The notes under the pieces were generated by a model. It saw only the letters and a list, made by a program, of their open reading frames with translations. It ran no database searches and was not told the DNA's origin. Made by a program: the position numbers and the translations under genes. From assembly GCA_021234155.1 (NCBI GenBank), contig JAJEKV010000057.1:7286623-7350622 (forward strand): a DNA stretch of 64,000 bases, written 5' to 3'. Of this stretch, positions 35,638 through 47,339 are shown piece by piece. The first letter of the stretch is position 1; each line of letters starts with the position of its first letter. The DNA is from Isoetes taiwanensis. Lineage: Eukaryota; Streptophyta; Lycopodiopsida; Isoetales; Isoetaceae.

Positions 35638-35824
35638 CTTCAAAACTGCAAAGTCAATGTTAAATAGTACAAAACAAAACAATTTTTTCTAGTATAAAGA
35701 TATATCACTACGAAAAAGATGCTCCAAAAAATGTATTTTTGGAATCGGGGTATTTGACCATAATCCCCCTTTTCCTCATTTGTAAGATAATACACCGTTA
35801 TGCCAGTGTCACAATCCCCCATTA

Positions 35825-36185
35825 AAAAAATGTAAATTCATTCCCTGTTATTTGTAAGATAATATCATGTTTCTAATAATACCCTGTTTTGAATAATAAC
35901 CTCTTATTACTAGTAAGCTAAAGCCATGTTTCAGATAATACCCTTAAATTCATTCCCTATTATTTGTAAGATAATACCCTTAAATTCATTCCCTATTATT
36001 TGTAAGATAATACATTGTTTCAAATAATACCCTGTTTCGGATAATATCCTCTTATTATTAGTAAGCTAAAGCCCTGTTTCAAATAATACCTTGTTATCAT
36101 TTGTAAGCTAAAACCATATTTCAGATAATACCCTGAAATAACATACTCTGTTATCATTTGTAAGATAATATTCATTTCAAAAACA
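35825..36185. repeat. AT-rich minisatellite (TTTGTAAGATAATA units)
   Basis: Imperfect units built on ATTCCCTATTATTTGTAAGA and TTTCAAATAATACCCTG are repeated about eight times. The short minus-strand ORF across it merely reflects the repeat. Confidence 0.75.
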
Positions 36186-36189
36186 AGTT

Positions 36190-38985
36190 CATAAGCAACA
36201 AATTGATCAGAGTTGATCAGTAAGAAATTGATAAGATTCCTCATTATTTCAGAAACAACAGTAACAAATTAATAAGATTTCAACAAAAAAATCTAATACA
36301 CAAAAAGAATAGGATGATCTCTTCATAGGACAGACATGCAGAAGATGCAAATTATATAGTAAAACAAACAGAAAATTGAAGTGGTGCATACTGATCTTCC
36401 ATAGAGATATCTATGACCACCAAAAGGGTGTCCAAGATGCCAATAATAACATTGAACGGACTGATCATAGACTGATCATTATGAACATATTCACCCTCCT
36501 TGCCAATTTCATTATAGCAATTCAAGCAAAGATCATAGTCTTCTTTCCTATGGCATATACAACTTTAGAATTTGTCTTGAAATCCCTATAAATTATATGC
36601 ATAGGTTTACACACTCACTTGATTGATTTGAAGCGGGGACCAACTATTGGAGATAACCCACAATCATCACACTAGACATGATGAAGAAAGACACGTTCAG
36701 AATTTCTACCATAATTGGTTAAAAGACGAGGATTGGATGCTTCTTCAGCAGCCTAATGACATGCAACTCCGTAAATGCAAGAGGTGATCCAAATCCTTTC
36801 AATACTTCATCCTTAAGCTGCTTCACAGGGCAGTTGGGATGATCTTGATAATAGCATCTATATGCTGCTTCATTAGCACTTCTTGTGATTGTTCTTGTGC
36901 TTATTCACGTGCCACTGCTTTGGGCTCCACTTTAACTTCCTCATTTTCATAAACCTGAACACTCAACCCGAGTGGATTAAGTTTTTGTACTATGCACGCA
37001 TCCTATACATCTGCATCTCCAGACATGGTCACAACATCCATCTATGTCAGCATCTGTAATGGAAGTTTTGACCTCCTCAAGGAACTTGAAACATATCATG
37101 TAGTTTTTCCTCCAGCTGCTCAAAGTTGATGCTAAGTGATCAAAAGTCATCTGGTTTAGAATATGTGATGTGGTGAATAGCTTTTCCATGCTTGATCTTC
37201 AACACACATTAAAAGACCCATTAGAAACTTGGTTGACAGCAACAGCTTTAGGGTACTACTTATATAGCATATAGGCAACAAAAGTATGATACTAATAGCC
37301 AAAAAACGGCTTGATTATATATGCACTACTATAATGACCCAATTATGTGCACTGCTATAAAATATGCCTAATAATTTCAACTGATTTTTGAGCAGTGGAT
37401 GATCAAATGCTGGCTGCTGACTGATGTGGATATAGTCTATCACATCACCATCTGGATTCTATAAGATCAAACCAAAGCAAAAGTCAGCATCTGCTCTCTG
37501 GATCCAAAAGGTATAAAAAATCGCATAGTACAACCGTAATGCACTTCACGGGTTGCCAATTGATGCCATCCCAATATTTGTTGATTTCTAGCATTTCACA
37601 GCTCTTCCTTGAGAAAGAAGTCTTTGTGCTACTTGTAGATTCTAACAGAATGGCAAAACTAAGGGAAAACAAGAGTGAAAAATGAACATTTGTGACATGT
37701 CTTCTCACCATCGCCAGATGCTCCATCGCCAAGCTAAAGCAAGATACGAAGCCATAGCTGCAGACCTTGAGCGCCTTTGCGGCCGCCATAGCTGACTCCT
37801 ACATTGCATGATCAAACAAGAGGGGTTATTCAAGAAAAATAGAGCAAGAATGCAAGCGATACTTTGAATATATATCCAACAGCTTCTGGCTATGGCGAAG
37901 GCCATCATGGCCGCCTCACCGACTGCCATATCCACGAGCAGAAACGAGTGCCAAAGATATTCTAAGCTCCAAGGATTTTCCTTTGAATTTCTTTGCAGAC
38001 CAAATGTCATATGATGTCAACATTTTTTTTTTACCCAATTTTTATGCACACACTTATGCTGTTGTTTCAAAGCTTTCGCCTAGTCTAAATAGTCCCACCT
38101 CAAATCTAACATATGTTACTTCTTGGTTATTTGTTTTATTTTGGATTTATCTACAAAAATTTCTGACCCACCTTAGGCTGGGTTCACATGCAACCATCGC
38201 TGGAGAGGGGCCCCTGGTTTGCCCTGTGCTTTTCGGTGATGGCAGATGATGGTGCGTATAAAAGGGCTTGCCTTTTTACGTGATGGTGAGGGTTGTCATA
38301 ATGCATGTGAACCGGCTCTTAGCAAATCACAGCTCAATGCATAATCTACTCTTGTTCTAAATAGTACTACAAATAAATTTCTGATTTGTTAAAGTAATTC
38401 ATACCCAAACAAAATTTGTACCAAATCTTGCTTAAGTGTTCATACTCTTGGTATTTCCCACTTTATATAAATCTATTCTCAATCTATTTCAATTAGTCAA
38501 TTGGGGCACATAAGTATAGTTCCATACAACATAAAAGATAGCATCGGATTTGTTTAGGGCCCCTTGCCCTATGACTGTGTTGAAAGCTTGAATCACTACT
38601 TCAAAGACTTTGTGCAACAAAATAGCAGATGAGATTTGGCATATTCGTTTGATGCACAAAAAGTTTGGTCGCATCATTTTGTGGCGCAGGCATGGGTTCT
38701 TTCTTTGGATGAAACCTCCTTGGAGACAAAGTTTATCAGTTGTTTAGTCCAGAAATTCATTCCTATTCCACATCATGAACGTAAGAATCTGGCTTATGAG
38801 ATGATCCAACCATTTACATATGACCATTTGAAAGTAGATAGTATTTTGAAAATGCAAACTGGCTTGAGCGAATATTTAGCTAGTATACAACCATAAATTA
38901 ACTTTTGATTGAAGATGCCCTTTTTCTTGACATTATCTCTTTGTTTGAAAATACCCTAATATTTATTGCAATCCACTATCCTTTT
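36190..38985. other. Intergenic, weak coding-like traces only
   Basis: No complete gene recognised. On the plus strand at 37698-37795 a short frame reads HHRQMLHRQAKARYEAIAAD then LERLCGRHS, which has protein-like composition but no identifiable family. Around 37.87-37.95 kb GCC-rich triplets recur. ORFs at 38.6-38.9 kb show no domain. Confidence 0.35.
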
Positions 38986-38989
38986 TTCG

Positions 38990-39117
38990 TAATTTTTCCT
39001 TCGGGGCAGGGGCTTTTTAATCCGGGCAGTAATGTGACTGCTGTGCTTTTTGTATTGGGTCCCATAGGCCGATTGGTCTCCGTGGACGATAAAAACAATT
39101 CTATTCTATTCTATTCT
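38990..39117 (+). mobile_element. 5'-truncated copy of the GC-rich LINE (3' end only)
   Basis: About 105 bp match the 3' end of the element ending near 47125: TTTTAATCCGGGCAGTAA, TGGGTCCCATAGGCCGATTG and TCTCCGTGGACGATAAAA. It is followed by (ATTCT)n instead of poly-A. Extreme 5' truncation with a simple-sequence tail is a sign of target-primed reverse transcription. Confidence 0.8.
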
Positions 39118-39120
39118 TTA

Positions 39121-39420
39121 ACTCAATCCCCTTTTATTTAAAAATTCCCCAATCTATTTGCAAATTCCCTTTTGAACAAATCTCCCTTTCTTGAAAATAC
39201 TTAAATCCATTCGCAAATTCCCTTTTTGAACCAGTCCCCTTTTCTTCAAAATACCCCAATCCATTTGCCAATTCCCTTTTGACCCTATCCCCTTTTCTTA
39301 AAAATACCCCGATGTGCATTTGCACTCCCCTATTTCTACTAATTCCTCAATTAGAATACGCCCTTTTTGTTCAAGAATCCTCTCTTTTGTTCAAGAATTC
39401 CCCATTGCAAAGAAAATAAC
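39121..39420. repeat. Minisatellite, period about 58-60 bp
   Basis: Units containing CCCCTTTTCTT(A/C)AAAATACC, CCAATC(C/T)ATTTGC and AATTCCCTTTTGAAC recur four to five times with changes. It abuts the truncated LINE copy. Confidence 0.75.
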
Positions 39421-39924
39421 CCATTGCTCCCGAGTACCCCGGTTCCTCAATGGAGGATTTTCTGGGGGATGTGAGCACTTTTTTCGTTGTGTATGCTTAC
39501 TTCTTTAATTGTTTTGCAACACTGCGCTTCATGACTCTCTGGGTCTTGCACTTATGGTAATTGGATAACTGTGACATAGATTGCTACATCTTAAAATTTC
39601 ATCACGACCTTAGAATTTTATCATGTGTTTAAAAACCTGTTGGCTAAAGTTTGGAAACTTGTCAACGAAGTTTTGTGTGAGTTTTACTTTTTAGATTATT
39701 ATTTTAGGGATGATGTGTTAAAGCTAAATGTATTCAATTTCAATTATTTTGTGTGTGATATCTAATAATGTCCCAAGCAGTCATTGACATTGCCCCAAAC
39801 ATTTCAATTGCCATATAGATAATTAGAATTCCCTTATAATGCTCAACTATACTCCTCTTCATTCATTAGAAAATAATAAGCCAACCAAATATATGCTTCC
39901 AAATTTAACAAATAATTGCATTAT

Positions 39925-40275
39925 TTAATAAGACATGTTGTGCTAAGCTATCATACACTTCAAGTCCATCCATTTGTTTTTTGCTCATAAGACATCTTGT
40001 ATGGGGGGATGGAAACAGGGGAGATGATTTCAGGGGGTCCCGCGACCAGCGGCAGCCGGGAGCGGATCCTGGAATCAGCGACCCTGTTTCGTCCCCCCAC
40101 AACTGGGGAGGATGCAAAATTTGATCCGTTTACCTGTTCTTGACCTCTTGAGCGGAATCAAGCCCGCCGCTTTCCATTCAGGAGGCTGAATGGGCTCCCT
40201 AGTTGCCATATTGTGCTAACCTATCATAAATTCAAGTCCATTTTTCTTTTTTTTTGCTCTTTGCGATATCTTGGA
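39925..40275. repeat. Foldback element between two direct repeats
   Basis: The direct repeats TTGTGCTAA(g/c)CTATCATA...TTCAAGTCCAT...TTTTTGCTC lie at 39925-39990 and 40206-40275. Between them at 40000-40100 is a GC-rich foldback whose arms are ATGGGGGGATGGAAACAGGG and its inverse CCCTGTTTCGTCCCCCCAC. It may be one composite insertion or two events. Confidence 0.55.
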
Positions 40276-40904
40276 ACACCTAAGAAATAGCTACCCTTTT
40301 GTACCCAACCACTGGGTGGACGGAGTGAACACCCCAACGTAAATTAGGTAGTACAAAAATGTGTACTGATTATTCAAATATATGCCAAAAGGAATACTTA
40401 GGCCTCGATGCTTGTTAGTTTGCAAGGCAAAATTTGAGCATTTGCATAAATGAAAGGCATTTTGCTATGGTTGATCTCGAGGTTTTCAAGCTTGTGGAGG
40501 TACTCTAAAGCAAGGGGATACATGGGCACCCTTGCTCTTGCAAGACGCGGGGAGCTAGTTGTCTAGTTGTGCACGATATGTTATGCTAGAGCAACCATTT
40601 ACAATGATACTAATGCCCCAAACGGGACTCAGTTATGGACCCTTTCTAGCGGCGTATTTTAGTTATAGCCTTTTTCACAAGGATCGAGCACCCATTTGCT
40701 AGGGTGATCTCTTTGTCCTTGCAGAGTATTGAATTCAAATAGTTCAAATGGATAGCCTGTTAGAGTAGATGAATCTGGCACATCATGATTGCATGTTATT
40801 TGTTCACCTCCTCTTCGCTGGTTGTTGTGCCAAAGAACGAAAAGAAAAGATAGCCATGGCATCTTCATATTCGTCTCCTATGTGAAAATTTTATGGCCTT
40901 TAAG

Positions 40905-41388
40905 TCTAGGGGAGTGGAGGCTCATTGCACTCACAAATGCCATCTATAAAGTGATTATGAAGGTTATTGCTAATCGTCTGAAACCTATTCTCAACAGAGT
41001 CATTGGGAACGAGCAATCGGCCTTCTTGCCAGGGAGGTATATATTGGATAACTACCTTGTAGCAAAGGAAGGTCTACATTGGTGTCAGGCTTCCAAACAA
41101 AAATGTGTTTTGGTCAAGATGGATTTTAGAAAGGCTTTTGACTCCCTAAGATGGGATGCGCTGCGTGTGGTCATGAGTCATATTCTCTTGGCCATGGGGA
41201 TGAATAATGTTGCTTCTGCCTCGGTGTTAGTCAATGGGCAACCATCTGGACTGTTTAATCTCAAGAAAAGCATAAGACAAGGCTGCCCCTTGGCTCCTTA
41301 CCTGTTCCTCATTATGGCAAACCTGTTATCCAGAATGGTATGTTCCTCAGGTATGATGATAATAGCTTTCACTTATCTACTTTTTTAG
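40905..41388 (+). pseudogene. L1-type LINE reverse-transcriptase fragment
   Basis: The ORF (open from 40789) reads EWRLIALTNAIYKVIMKVIA, NEQSAFLPGRYILDN, LVKMDFRKAFDSLRWD, then VLVNGQPSGLFNLKKSIRQG and CPLAPYLFLIMANLL, the conserved RT blocks of plant L1 elements. Asp of MDFRKAFD is one catalytic residue. The second, YADD block, is missing because the fragment ends early. The distance between the DSLRWD and VNGQPSG blocks is shorter than usual, implying an internal deletion of some 30-40 codons. There is no endonuclease and no tail. It is a dead fragment. Confidence 0.85.
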
Positions 41389-41570
41389 CAACTAAATCTA
41401 TCTTCTTAGCGCCCCCTCCTCCAGCGCCCCTCCTCCAGTGCCCCTCCAGCGCCCATCCAGGTACCGGCTTGATAAGTGATTTGCTTTGATCCGCTTGTTT
41501 CTGCAATCGGCTTGTCTTTGGATTTGCTCTGCCTTGCCTACAACCCCTTGATTTGCCCCTTTTTGGCTTT

Positions 41571-41826
41571 CTCTCTCTAGGGTTTACAGTCTCTCTCTAG
41601 TCCCTAAACCCCCAAACCCCTAAAAGGTGCTCTGACCTACGTTTTTGGTCCCCAAATTGGATTACAGGCGCAATTTTGATGACCCAGAGACCCCAATATT
41701 TCTCTCTCTAGGGTTTACAGTCTCTCTCTAGCCCCAAAACCCCAAACCCCTAAAAGGTGCTCTGACATACATTTTTGGTCCCCAAATTGGATTCTGAGTG
41801 CAATTTTGTATGCCAGAGACCCCACA
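41571..41826 (+). repeat. Two tandem units of about 130 bp at the LINE 5' end
   Basis: Unit 1 starts CTCTCTCTAGGGTTTACAGT at 41571 and unit 2 at 41702. Both continue through ACCCCTAAAAGGTGCTCTGA, TTTTTGGTCCCCAAATTGGA and CAATTTTG to CAGAGACCCCA. Placement just upstream of ORF1 recalls the promoter monomers of mouse L1; that parallel is inference. Confidence 0.75.
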
Positions 41827-41999
41827 GCCTTTGGAATTCAGCGCACAGAATAATGTTGAGCTAGGCTCCAACATTTGCCTGACATTGCCATAGCCCAACC
41901 AACTGCCTCTTGGCCTTGTCTAGCTTTGGCCACGTACCGCCATAGCCCCGCCTAGCCCCCGCCGGACGACAAGCCACCGCCATAGCCTAAATCTTGCTT

Positions 42000-43700
42000 G
42001 GCGTGCCATACCCCGGTCCATGGTTACGTATGCGGCCAGTCCGGACTCACCCCTAGCAGGTGAGCTTCCACAGACCACAGCACCCCACCTCGGGCAAACC
42101 CCAGCACAGCCTGCTGACCTCCCGCAGGCCGAGCTTGCCTGGGAAAACCAAGAAGGGCCACCAAGGAAGCGGCCCCGTGCAGACGTAGTGGGCAAGGGAG
42201 AGACATCCTCCACACAGCCAGGCCCACACAGCCAGGCCGGCTCGGCAGCTAGAAGTTGGCTGCTCAGGCCCCACAGGGCCCCCTTCGTTGGCAGAGCCTT
42301 GGGCTGCCATCCAAGCGGGGGTTGAGGCCAATAGTGTCCGCATTGCGGGCCTAGAGACGGAGATGGAGTCTGCAACATCCGCGTGTTAGCTTGAGCACAA
42401 TTGGTGATAAGCAAAACAACAGATCACCGGAAGTTGGAGACCCAAGCACACCGGCTGGACGACAGCATCCGCTTGGTGCACTCTGAGAGACAGCAAGACC
42501 GGCAAGTGCTCGCAGATATGCAGGCTCGCATGGATACCCCGACGCCGCGAGACAGATTGGGGACCGCAGAGCAGCCAGACACTTGTAATCACGTCTCAGC
42601 TCCGCATCGAGGTTGATGAGGCCAACGCCATGGCACGGCGCGCACAGGCCACACTCCAGCTTGAAAGTTGAGGAGGCTACCGCCGCAAGACAGAGGTTGC
42701 GGTGTCAGCCTTTGAAGTTAACCAGGCAAAGATCGAAGCCTTCTTCGGGAGGAGGATTTGGCACAGACCAGGAAGTGCGAGGGAGTTCCGACCGCCGCCG
42801 CCCAAGAAGGCAAGGGCCTCCGTGCGTAGGCGATGAACAATGGCGCAATGCACGGGAGATGGCAAGACAGACCAAGCCTTGCAAGAGCCGAGCTCCGTGA
42901 CTTCGTGAGAACGTAAGCCGCAAAGACATGACACACCAGTGCCGCAAGCCCAACAACCTGCAAGACGCCAACGGGTCACCCGTCAACTCAACGGCGGCCC
43001 GCGTGCCCGGCCTCGCCAAGCACCATCATCCGCACGCGTCGCCACCGAGGGCCGTGGGCGGGCGTCAGGACCCGGACGCCAAGGCCGTGGCTGTGCCAGC
43101 ATGAGCCACAACCCTAGTAGTTCGGGGCCTGCCGGAAGAGCTGGAAGAGAATCTCACTCAGAAGATACACACATAGATCCTTGGGCGATGGCGTTTCCCG
43201 TCCAGGACTGTTTGTTTCTGCTGACCCGCCGGTGTGGGGTCCGCCAGAGCCACAACCGAGTCATGGTGTTCACGGTTGCGGATGCACGAAGTTCGAGGCC
43301 ATCTTGCGGCGGGGGAAGTTACTCAAGGGCACATCTACGTATGTGAGGGATCTTACTCCAATGCAACAGGCAGGAGGCATGCAGGAGGCAGTTCGCCAGG
43401 GTCAAGGACGCCCGCAGTCGACCAAATGCTGCAGCTGCACCTGCTCAGCCAAATGCTACCCCCCGCGCCTCCACTCGATCCTCATAATCGCCCCTACAAC
43501 TTCGGTCGCTCCCCTTTCGGCCAAATCTTTGCCCCCTGCTCGCCTCTTACGCTTGTCCGAAGTCTGCTCCCTCAACTCAGTCTGCTCCCACTGCTGGTCC
43601 ATCCGTGACACACACTACACAAGCATCTTCGACCGCTCAATAGGAATTGTGCCTCCGGTGGTGGTGCGAACTGCCGGGGTTTCCCGCGTGGCGAAGGGTG
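42000..43700 (+). pseudogene. LINE ORF1-like region (broken, coiled-coil)
   Basis: Plus-strand frames give a Pro/Ala-rich start (ASPDSPLAGELPQTTAPHLG), a heptad-like charged stretch (DHRKLETQAHRLDDSIRL, HSERQQDRQVLADMQARM) and an Arg-rich part up to about 43.3 kb. ORF1 proteins of LINEs are RNA-binding chaperones that form trimers by coiled coils. Several frame changes break the sequence (42.33, 42.61, 42.9 kb) and no CCHC knuckle was found. The many overlapping ORFs on both strands reflect the high GC content and are not separate genes. Confidence 0.5.
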
Positions 43701-43726
43701 ATAGCCTCAATTCATGTAGGGCCGTG

Positions 43727-44420
43727 GACATGGACCTCATTTTCCTCATGGAGACATGGGAACACCAGAGTGCCACAGGGCTGCCCGTCTGCCAGGGTAC
43801 CAGTATTTTTCAGTGTTCAATGGTTGTACAGGGAGGCGTGGGCACGCGGTGGGGTTGCCCCGCTACTACCGGGTAGCCTTGGCACATTTGGTTTCCCTCC
43901 AGAAGACCGACATACATAACCGTTACTTGTGGATCCGGGTGCACCACCTCGGGCGGAGATCCTCTCTTCCTAGCCGCTTGCTACTTTCCCCATGCGAGAG
44001 AGTCCCTTCTATCACACCACCAAGGTGGGACGGGATGGACCCGTATGTTGATCTATATGATGACATACAAAGAAAGACAAGCGGATGGGCGAGTCATGCT
44101 CCTTGGAGACTTCACGCGCCGGACGGGGTGGAACAGGCCATGCGGCTGGACCCCCTCGCGGATGACGTCTTTTGCGATTCGGCCGTCAGAGGCGGCTTGC
44201 ACACGCACTTTCGGATGCCCGGTCAGTCACCCGGCCGCGGAGACAATTGCTCACGATGTGCGGTATCTTTGACCTGCTCATATGCAATGGCCTACCACAA
44301 TGGCCCTCCTCCCCGGGTACACTTGCGCATACGGGACAATCATGGCGGGCGGAACTAGTGTCGTGGATTATGTCATAGTGGGCTGCACGGGATGTACACC
44401 TTGTCAGGCCATTTTCCACG
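43727..44420 (+). pseudogene. LINE APE-type endonuclease domain (broken)
   Basis: MDLIFLMETWEHQSATGLPV carries the catalytic Glu of the ExxxF/W-type APE motif. A shifted frame gives GRVMLLGDFTRRTGW near 44.09 kb, the GDFNxR motif region. The HGPPPR/RDNHGG end is degenerate. This enzyme nicks target DNA to prime reverse transcription. At least three frame changes are needed to read it through. Confidence 0.6.
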
Positions 44421-44559
44421 TCGGGACGGGCCGGGACGGGGAGGCCGACTCGAGATCACCTCCCACTCGCGGTGAAGCTGGCAGGCCCGGCGCCGCCACG
44501 ACCCTCTCGAAGCGATTACCTTGCCGACCTCAGTTGCGCTTGGATTATGAGCAGGCGGA

Positions 44560-46030
44560 GGGTTACGCTGACATGCTCACAGAAGCCCTCCCGATAGTTC
44601 TGCGGGCCCACACGCTAGAGCAGCAAACCGACCAGCTGGTTGAGCTCCTCAGAACAGGGGCAGACATGTGCTTTGGGAGACCTCCCCCACGCCAGAGATC
44701 AGAGGCCGCAACCTTCCCGCGAAACAGATGGTTTGATGCTGAGTGTAAGGAACGCAAACGCGCACTCCGTCTCATCGTGGATCAGGACACGCGAGCTCAG
44801 GCCACCAGCCATTATCGTGCCTTCCTCAAGGAAACAAAGGCAAGGTACCTGGCAAGGCACCAAGGAGAAATGTTCGGCCTACTGGACGCCCACCCAAGAA
44901 CTTTCTGGCGCAGGGTACTCTGCAGACCAGCACAACCTACGGGGAACATCATGGCGGTGCAATGGGAGCAGTACGTGCAACATCTTTATGATCCCCCAGA
45001 AACACGGACAGATGTGCCCCCGCAACATTGGCCCACCGCTGGTGATCACAGAAGATGTCGAAGAGGGGCTACGATTACGGCTAATGGGAAGGCGGCAGAA
45101 CTTGGGCGGCACGCAAAGCGGAGTTCCTCAAGTGGGCGGGGCGGCCCCATGGTGCCCGGCCCTTTCGCCTTTGTTCAACAGAGCATTTGCAAGAGGGTTT
45201 TCCCCGGTCATGGACCACAAGCAGGGTTGTTCCGATCTACAAGGCAGGGGACCCACACTGTCCAGCCAATTACCGAACCATCATGGTCAGCTCAGTGTTT
45301 GCCAAAGGCGTATTGTGTGGGCATTCTCGAACAGCGAGGTAAACGGATGGGCGAGGCGGTGGAAGTCAGGGCACTTACCCAGGCGCAGGCCGAACCCGGA
45401 CATTGACCATTGATCACATCTTCACACTTTCCGGGGCCACGGTGGAGGGACGAGGAACCGCCGGGAGGACTGTCTTCTTTGTTTTGTGGACTTTGCAAAA
45501 GCTTTCGACCACAAGTACCCTTTAAAAGTTGTGGGCAAGATTGCACCATGGGGCTCCCTATGGATCTGCTAACCATTGCATCGCACGAGAGCCGCAGACA
45601 GCCGCATGCAACCGGAAGGACGATCATTTGCCGGTAGCATTGGAGTTAGGCAAGGTTGTCCTCTCTCACCCACACTCTTTGGACTTTACATTGATCGGTT
45701 GGAAGCCCGGCTTGCCGCCAATGGGGGGATCAGATACGACTCTTGCACCGGTGTCATCCAAGATACTCATCTATGCGGATGATGTGGACCTCTTGGCCCA
45801 TACACCAGAGGGCATGGGCACACCTAGATGCCCCGGACACATTACGCCAGCGACAAACATGCGTGTCAACCCGCCAAGACTAAGGTGGTCCTCATATCCT
45901 CCTCATCGCGTCATCCGGCACCTCCGGGCCAGGCTCACTTATCGTAAGGGAGATGGTAGAGGTCACACCCACTTGGGGTGGAATTTCCGTCCTCAATGTA
46001 TTGGGATGCATCGATTCGCCGGGTGACCGC
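44560..46030 (+). pseudogene. LINE reverse transcriptase (broken, YADD present)
   Basis: The linker region has RWFDAECKERKRALRL and LKETKARYLARHQGEMFGLL. RT blocks follow in three frames: HIFTLSGATVEGRG near 45.42 kb, RTVFF(V)LW..FAKAF at 45.47, SIGVRQGCPLSPTLFGLYID at 45.64 and ILIYADDVDLLAHTPEGM at 45.76, where YADD is the catalytic pair. The GVRQGCPLSPTLFGLYID form points to a non-L1 APE clade, but the clade cannot be fixed by eye. Frameshifts near 45.1, 45.4, 45.5 and 45.75 kb inactivate it. Confidence 0.8.
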
Positions 46031-46499
46031 GAGGGTTGGAAGGCGCTATACATAATGCAAAACAATAGCCACGTGGCGTAGCCAGTATGGATTGGGGCCA
46101 CGGTCACATTTGTTCCCGAACCGGGTGGAGCCGGTTCTTCAGTATGGGATCGAGGTGTGGGGCCCGGTGGTGTCTTTGGCTTACTTGGAACGACTTAGAG
46201 CAGGTCCGTATAGGCGTTTTTTTGACGGACACTTGGGGTCAAGCCCTCGCCCATATCGATCTTGTTGCAGAGATGGGATTCATGCCCCCGCAGCATGCGG
46301 CCGATAGAGACACATTGTTTATTTCGGAAGGTGGCCAAGATGGGCAATACTTTCGGCTCCCCGTGACTTGGCTTACGCGGTGGCGATAAGCCCGCAACGC
46401 TCGAGGGCTTGTTGGAAGGACAAGAGAGCCCGGTATCTGGCGCTATTGGGCTGAACGAGACGCACATAGGTGCGCCGAGGTGCACAATACGTCGCCACG

Positions 46500-47125
46500 G
46501 ATAGGCCGGGGGTACTTGGACTCTTGTTTCCCTCGGGAAGCTCGGGACCACCATGCTCTAGAAACAGTAAAAGGTGGCACACTACAAACAAAGACATAAA
46601 CCCCACCACGGTTCGAGGTCCACGGCTCTACCGCGTTCGGTTGCCATGAAGAAGCGCAGGATCATCGCGGTCCATTCGAGCGGGGCCCACCATCCCTCGG
46701 CTTGAGACGGCCGGTGGGTTGGAGAGCCGCGCCGGGGACGGGCTTTGTCGGTGTTGCCCGTTGGGGGTTGTTGAGGATGAAAGCCATGCCTTCCGAGTCA
46801 GCCCGGCCTATAGTCGATTCGGGCTCACTACATTCTCTTGGTGCGATTCGGTCCGCCTCGCGACGAAGCTACTCAAGACGCCGTCCAATTCGATCCCTTG
46901 GTTCCCGCCTCCGAGGAGGTTTTGGATCCAAGGACTCACCTCGCCTCTAGCCACCGAGGTGCAGGAATTCATGTATATATGTATATTTGTACAATCGGGG
47001 GCAGAAGCTTGTTGTCGCTGCGATGGTTTTTCCCTCCTAAGGGTTTTTTTAGTCCGGTAGCAACGGGCTTGTCGCACTGTGTAATTTGAGTCCCATAGGC
47101 CGATTGGCCTCCATGACGATAAAAA
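46500..47125 (+). pseudogene. LINE C-terminal Cys/His region and 3' UTR
   Basis: Matches the truncated copy at 58.2-58.9 kb, which preserves the reading better: GLCRCCPLGVVEDESHAFRV here against RLCQCCPLGVVEDESHAFQS there. This zinc-finger-like CxxC...H...C is found at the end of many LINE ORF2 proteins. The 3' UTR ends CCCATAGGCCGATTGGCCTC and GACGATAAAA. Confidence 0.7.
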
Positions 47126-47129
47126 AAAA

Positions 47130-47169
47130 CCTTCCTTCCTTCCAAAAAAAAAAAAAAAAAAAAAAAAAA
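47130..47169 (+). repeat. LINE tail: (CCTT)n then A run
   Basis: ACCTTCCTTCCTTCC followed by about 27 A. It marks the 3' end of the GC-rich LINE. Confidence 0.9.
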
Positions 47170-47339
47170 GGCTTTCTATTTTAAACGTTATCGCTAAGTG
47201 CAACCTTTTTATTTATTTTTTTAAGTTTTAACCATTGTTAAACCATTGAATTATCATGTATAAACAATGGATACACCAAAATATGCAAATACATGCACAT
47301 ATCAGTGGTTCGATCAAGCCTCAGGTAACTCGATAAGCT

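Larger units (their letters stand above)
41400..47169 (+). mobile_element. GC-rich APE-type LINE, near full length, inactivated
   Basis: A block of clearly higher GC than its flanks, running from the tandem 5' region through a coiled-coil ORF1-like part, an endonuclease, an RT with YADD and a Cys/His C-terminus, to a 3' end CCCATAGGCCGATTGGCCTC, GACGATAAAA, (CCTT)n and poly-A. Every part is broken by stops or frameshifts. Truncated relatives lie at 38990-39117 and 58178-58895. The exact 5' border and target duplication were not found; the start near 41400 is chosen from base composition. Confidence 0.75.

Noticed and set aside
35825-36185. CRISPR-like array
   Set aside because: Units are imperfect and contiguous without unique spacers, in plant nuclear DNA; it is a minisatellite.
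41600-41760. Telomere-like CCCTAAA motifs
   Set aside because: Only isolated, imperfect units (ACCCCTAAAA) inside the 130-bp repeats; no array.
41920-46950. Dozens of overlapping ORFs on both strands
   Set aside because: High GC lowers stop frequency. Only frames with LINE motifs (endonuclease, RT, Cys/His end) were kept.
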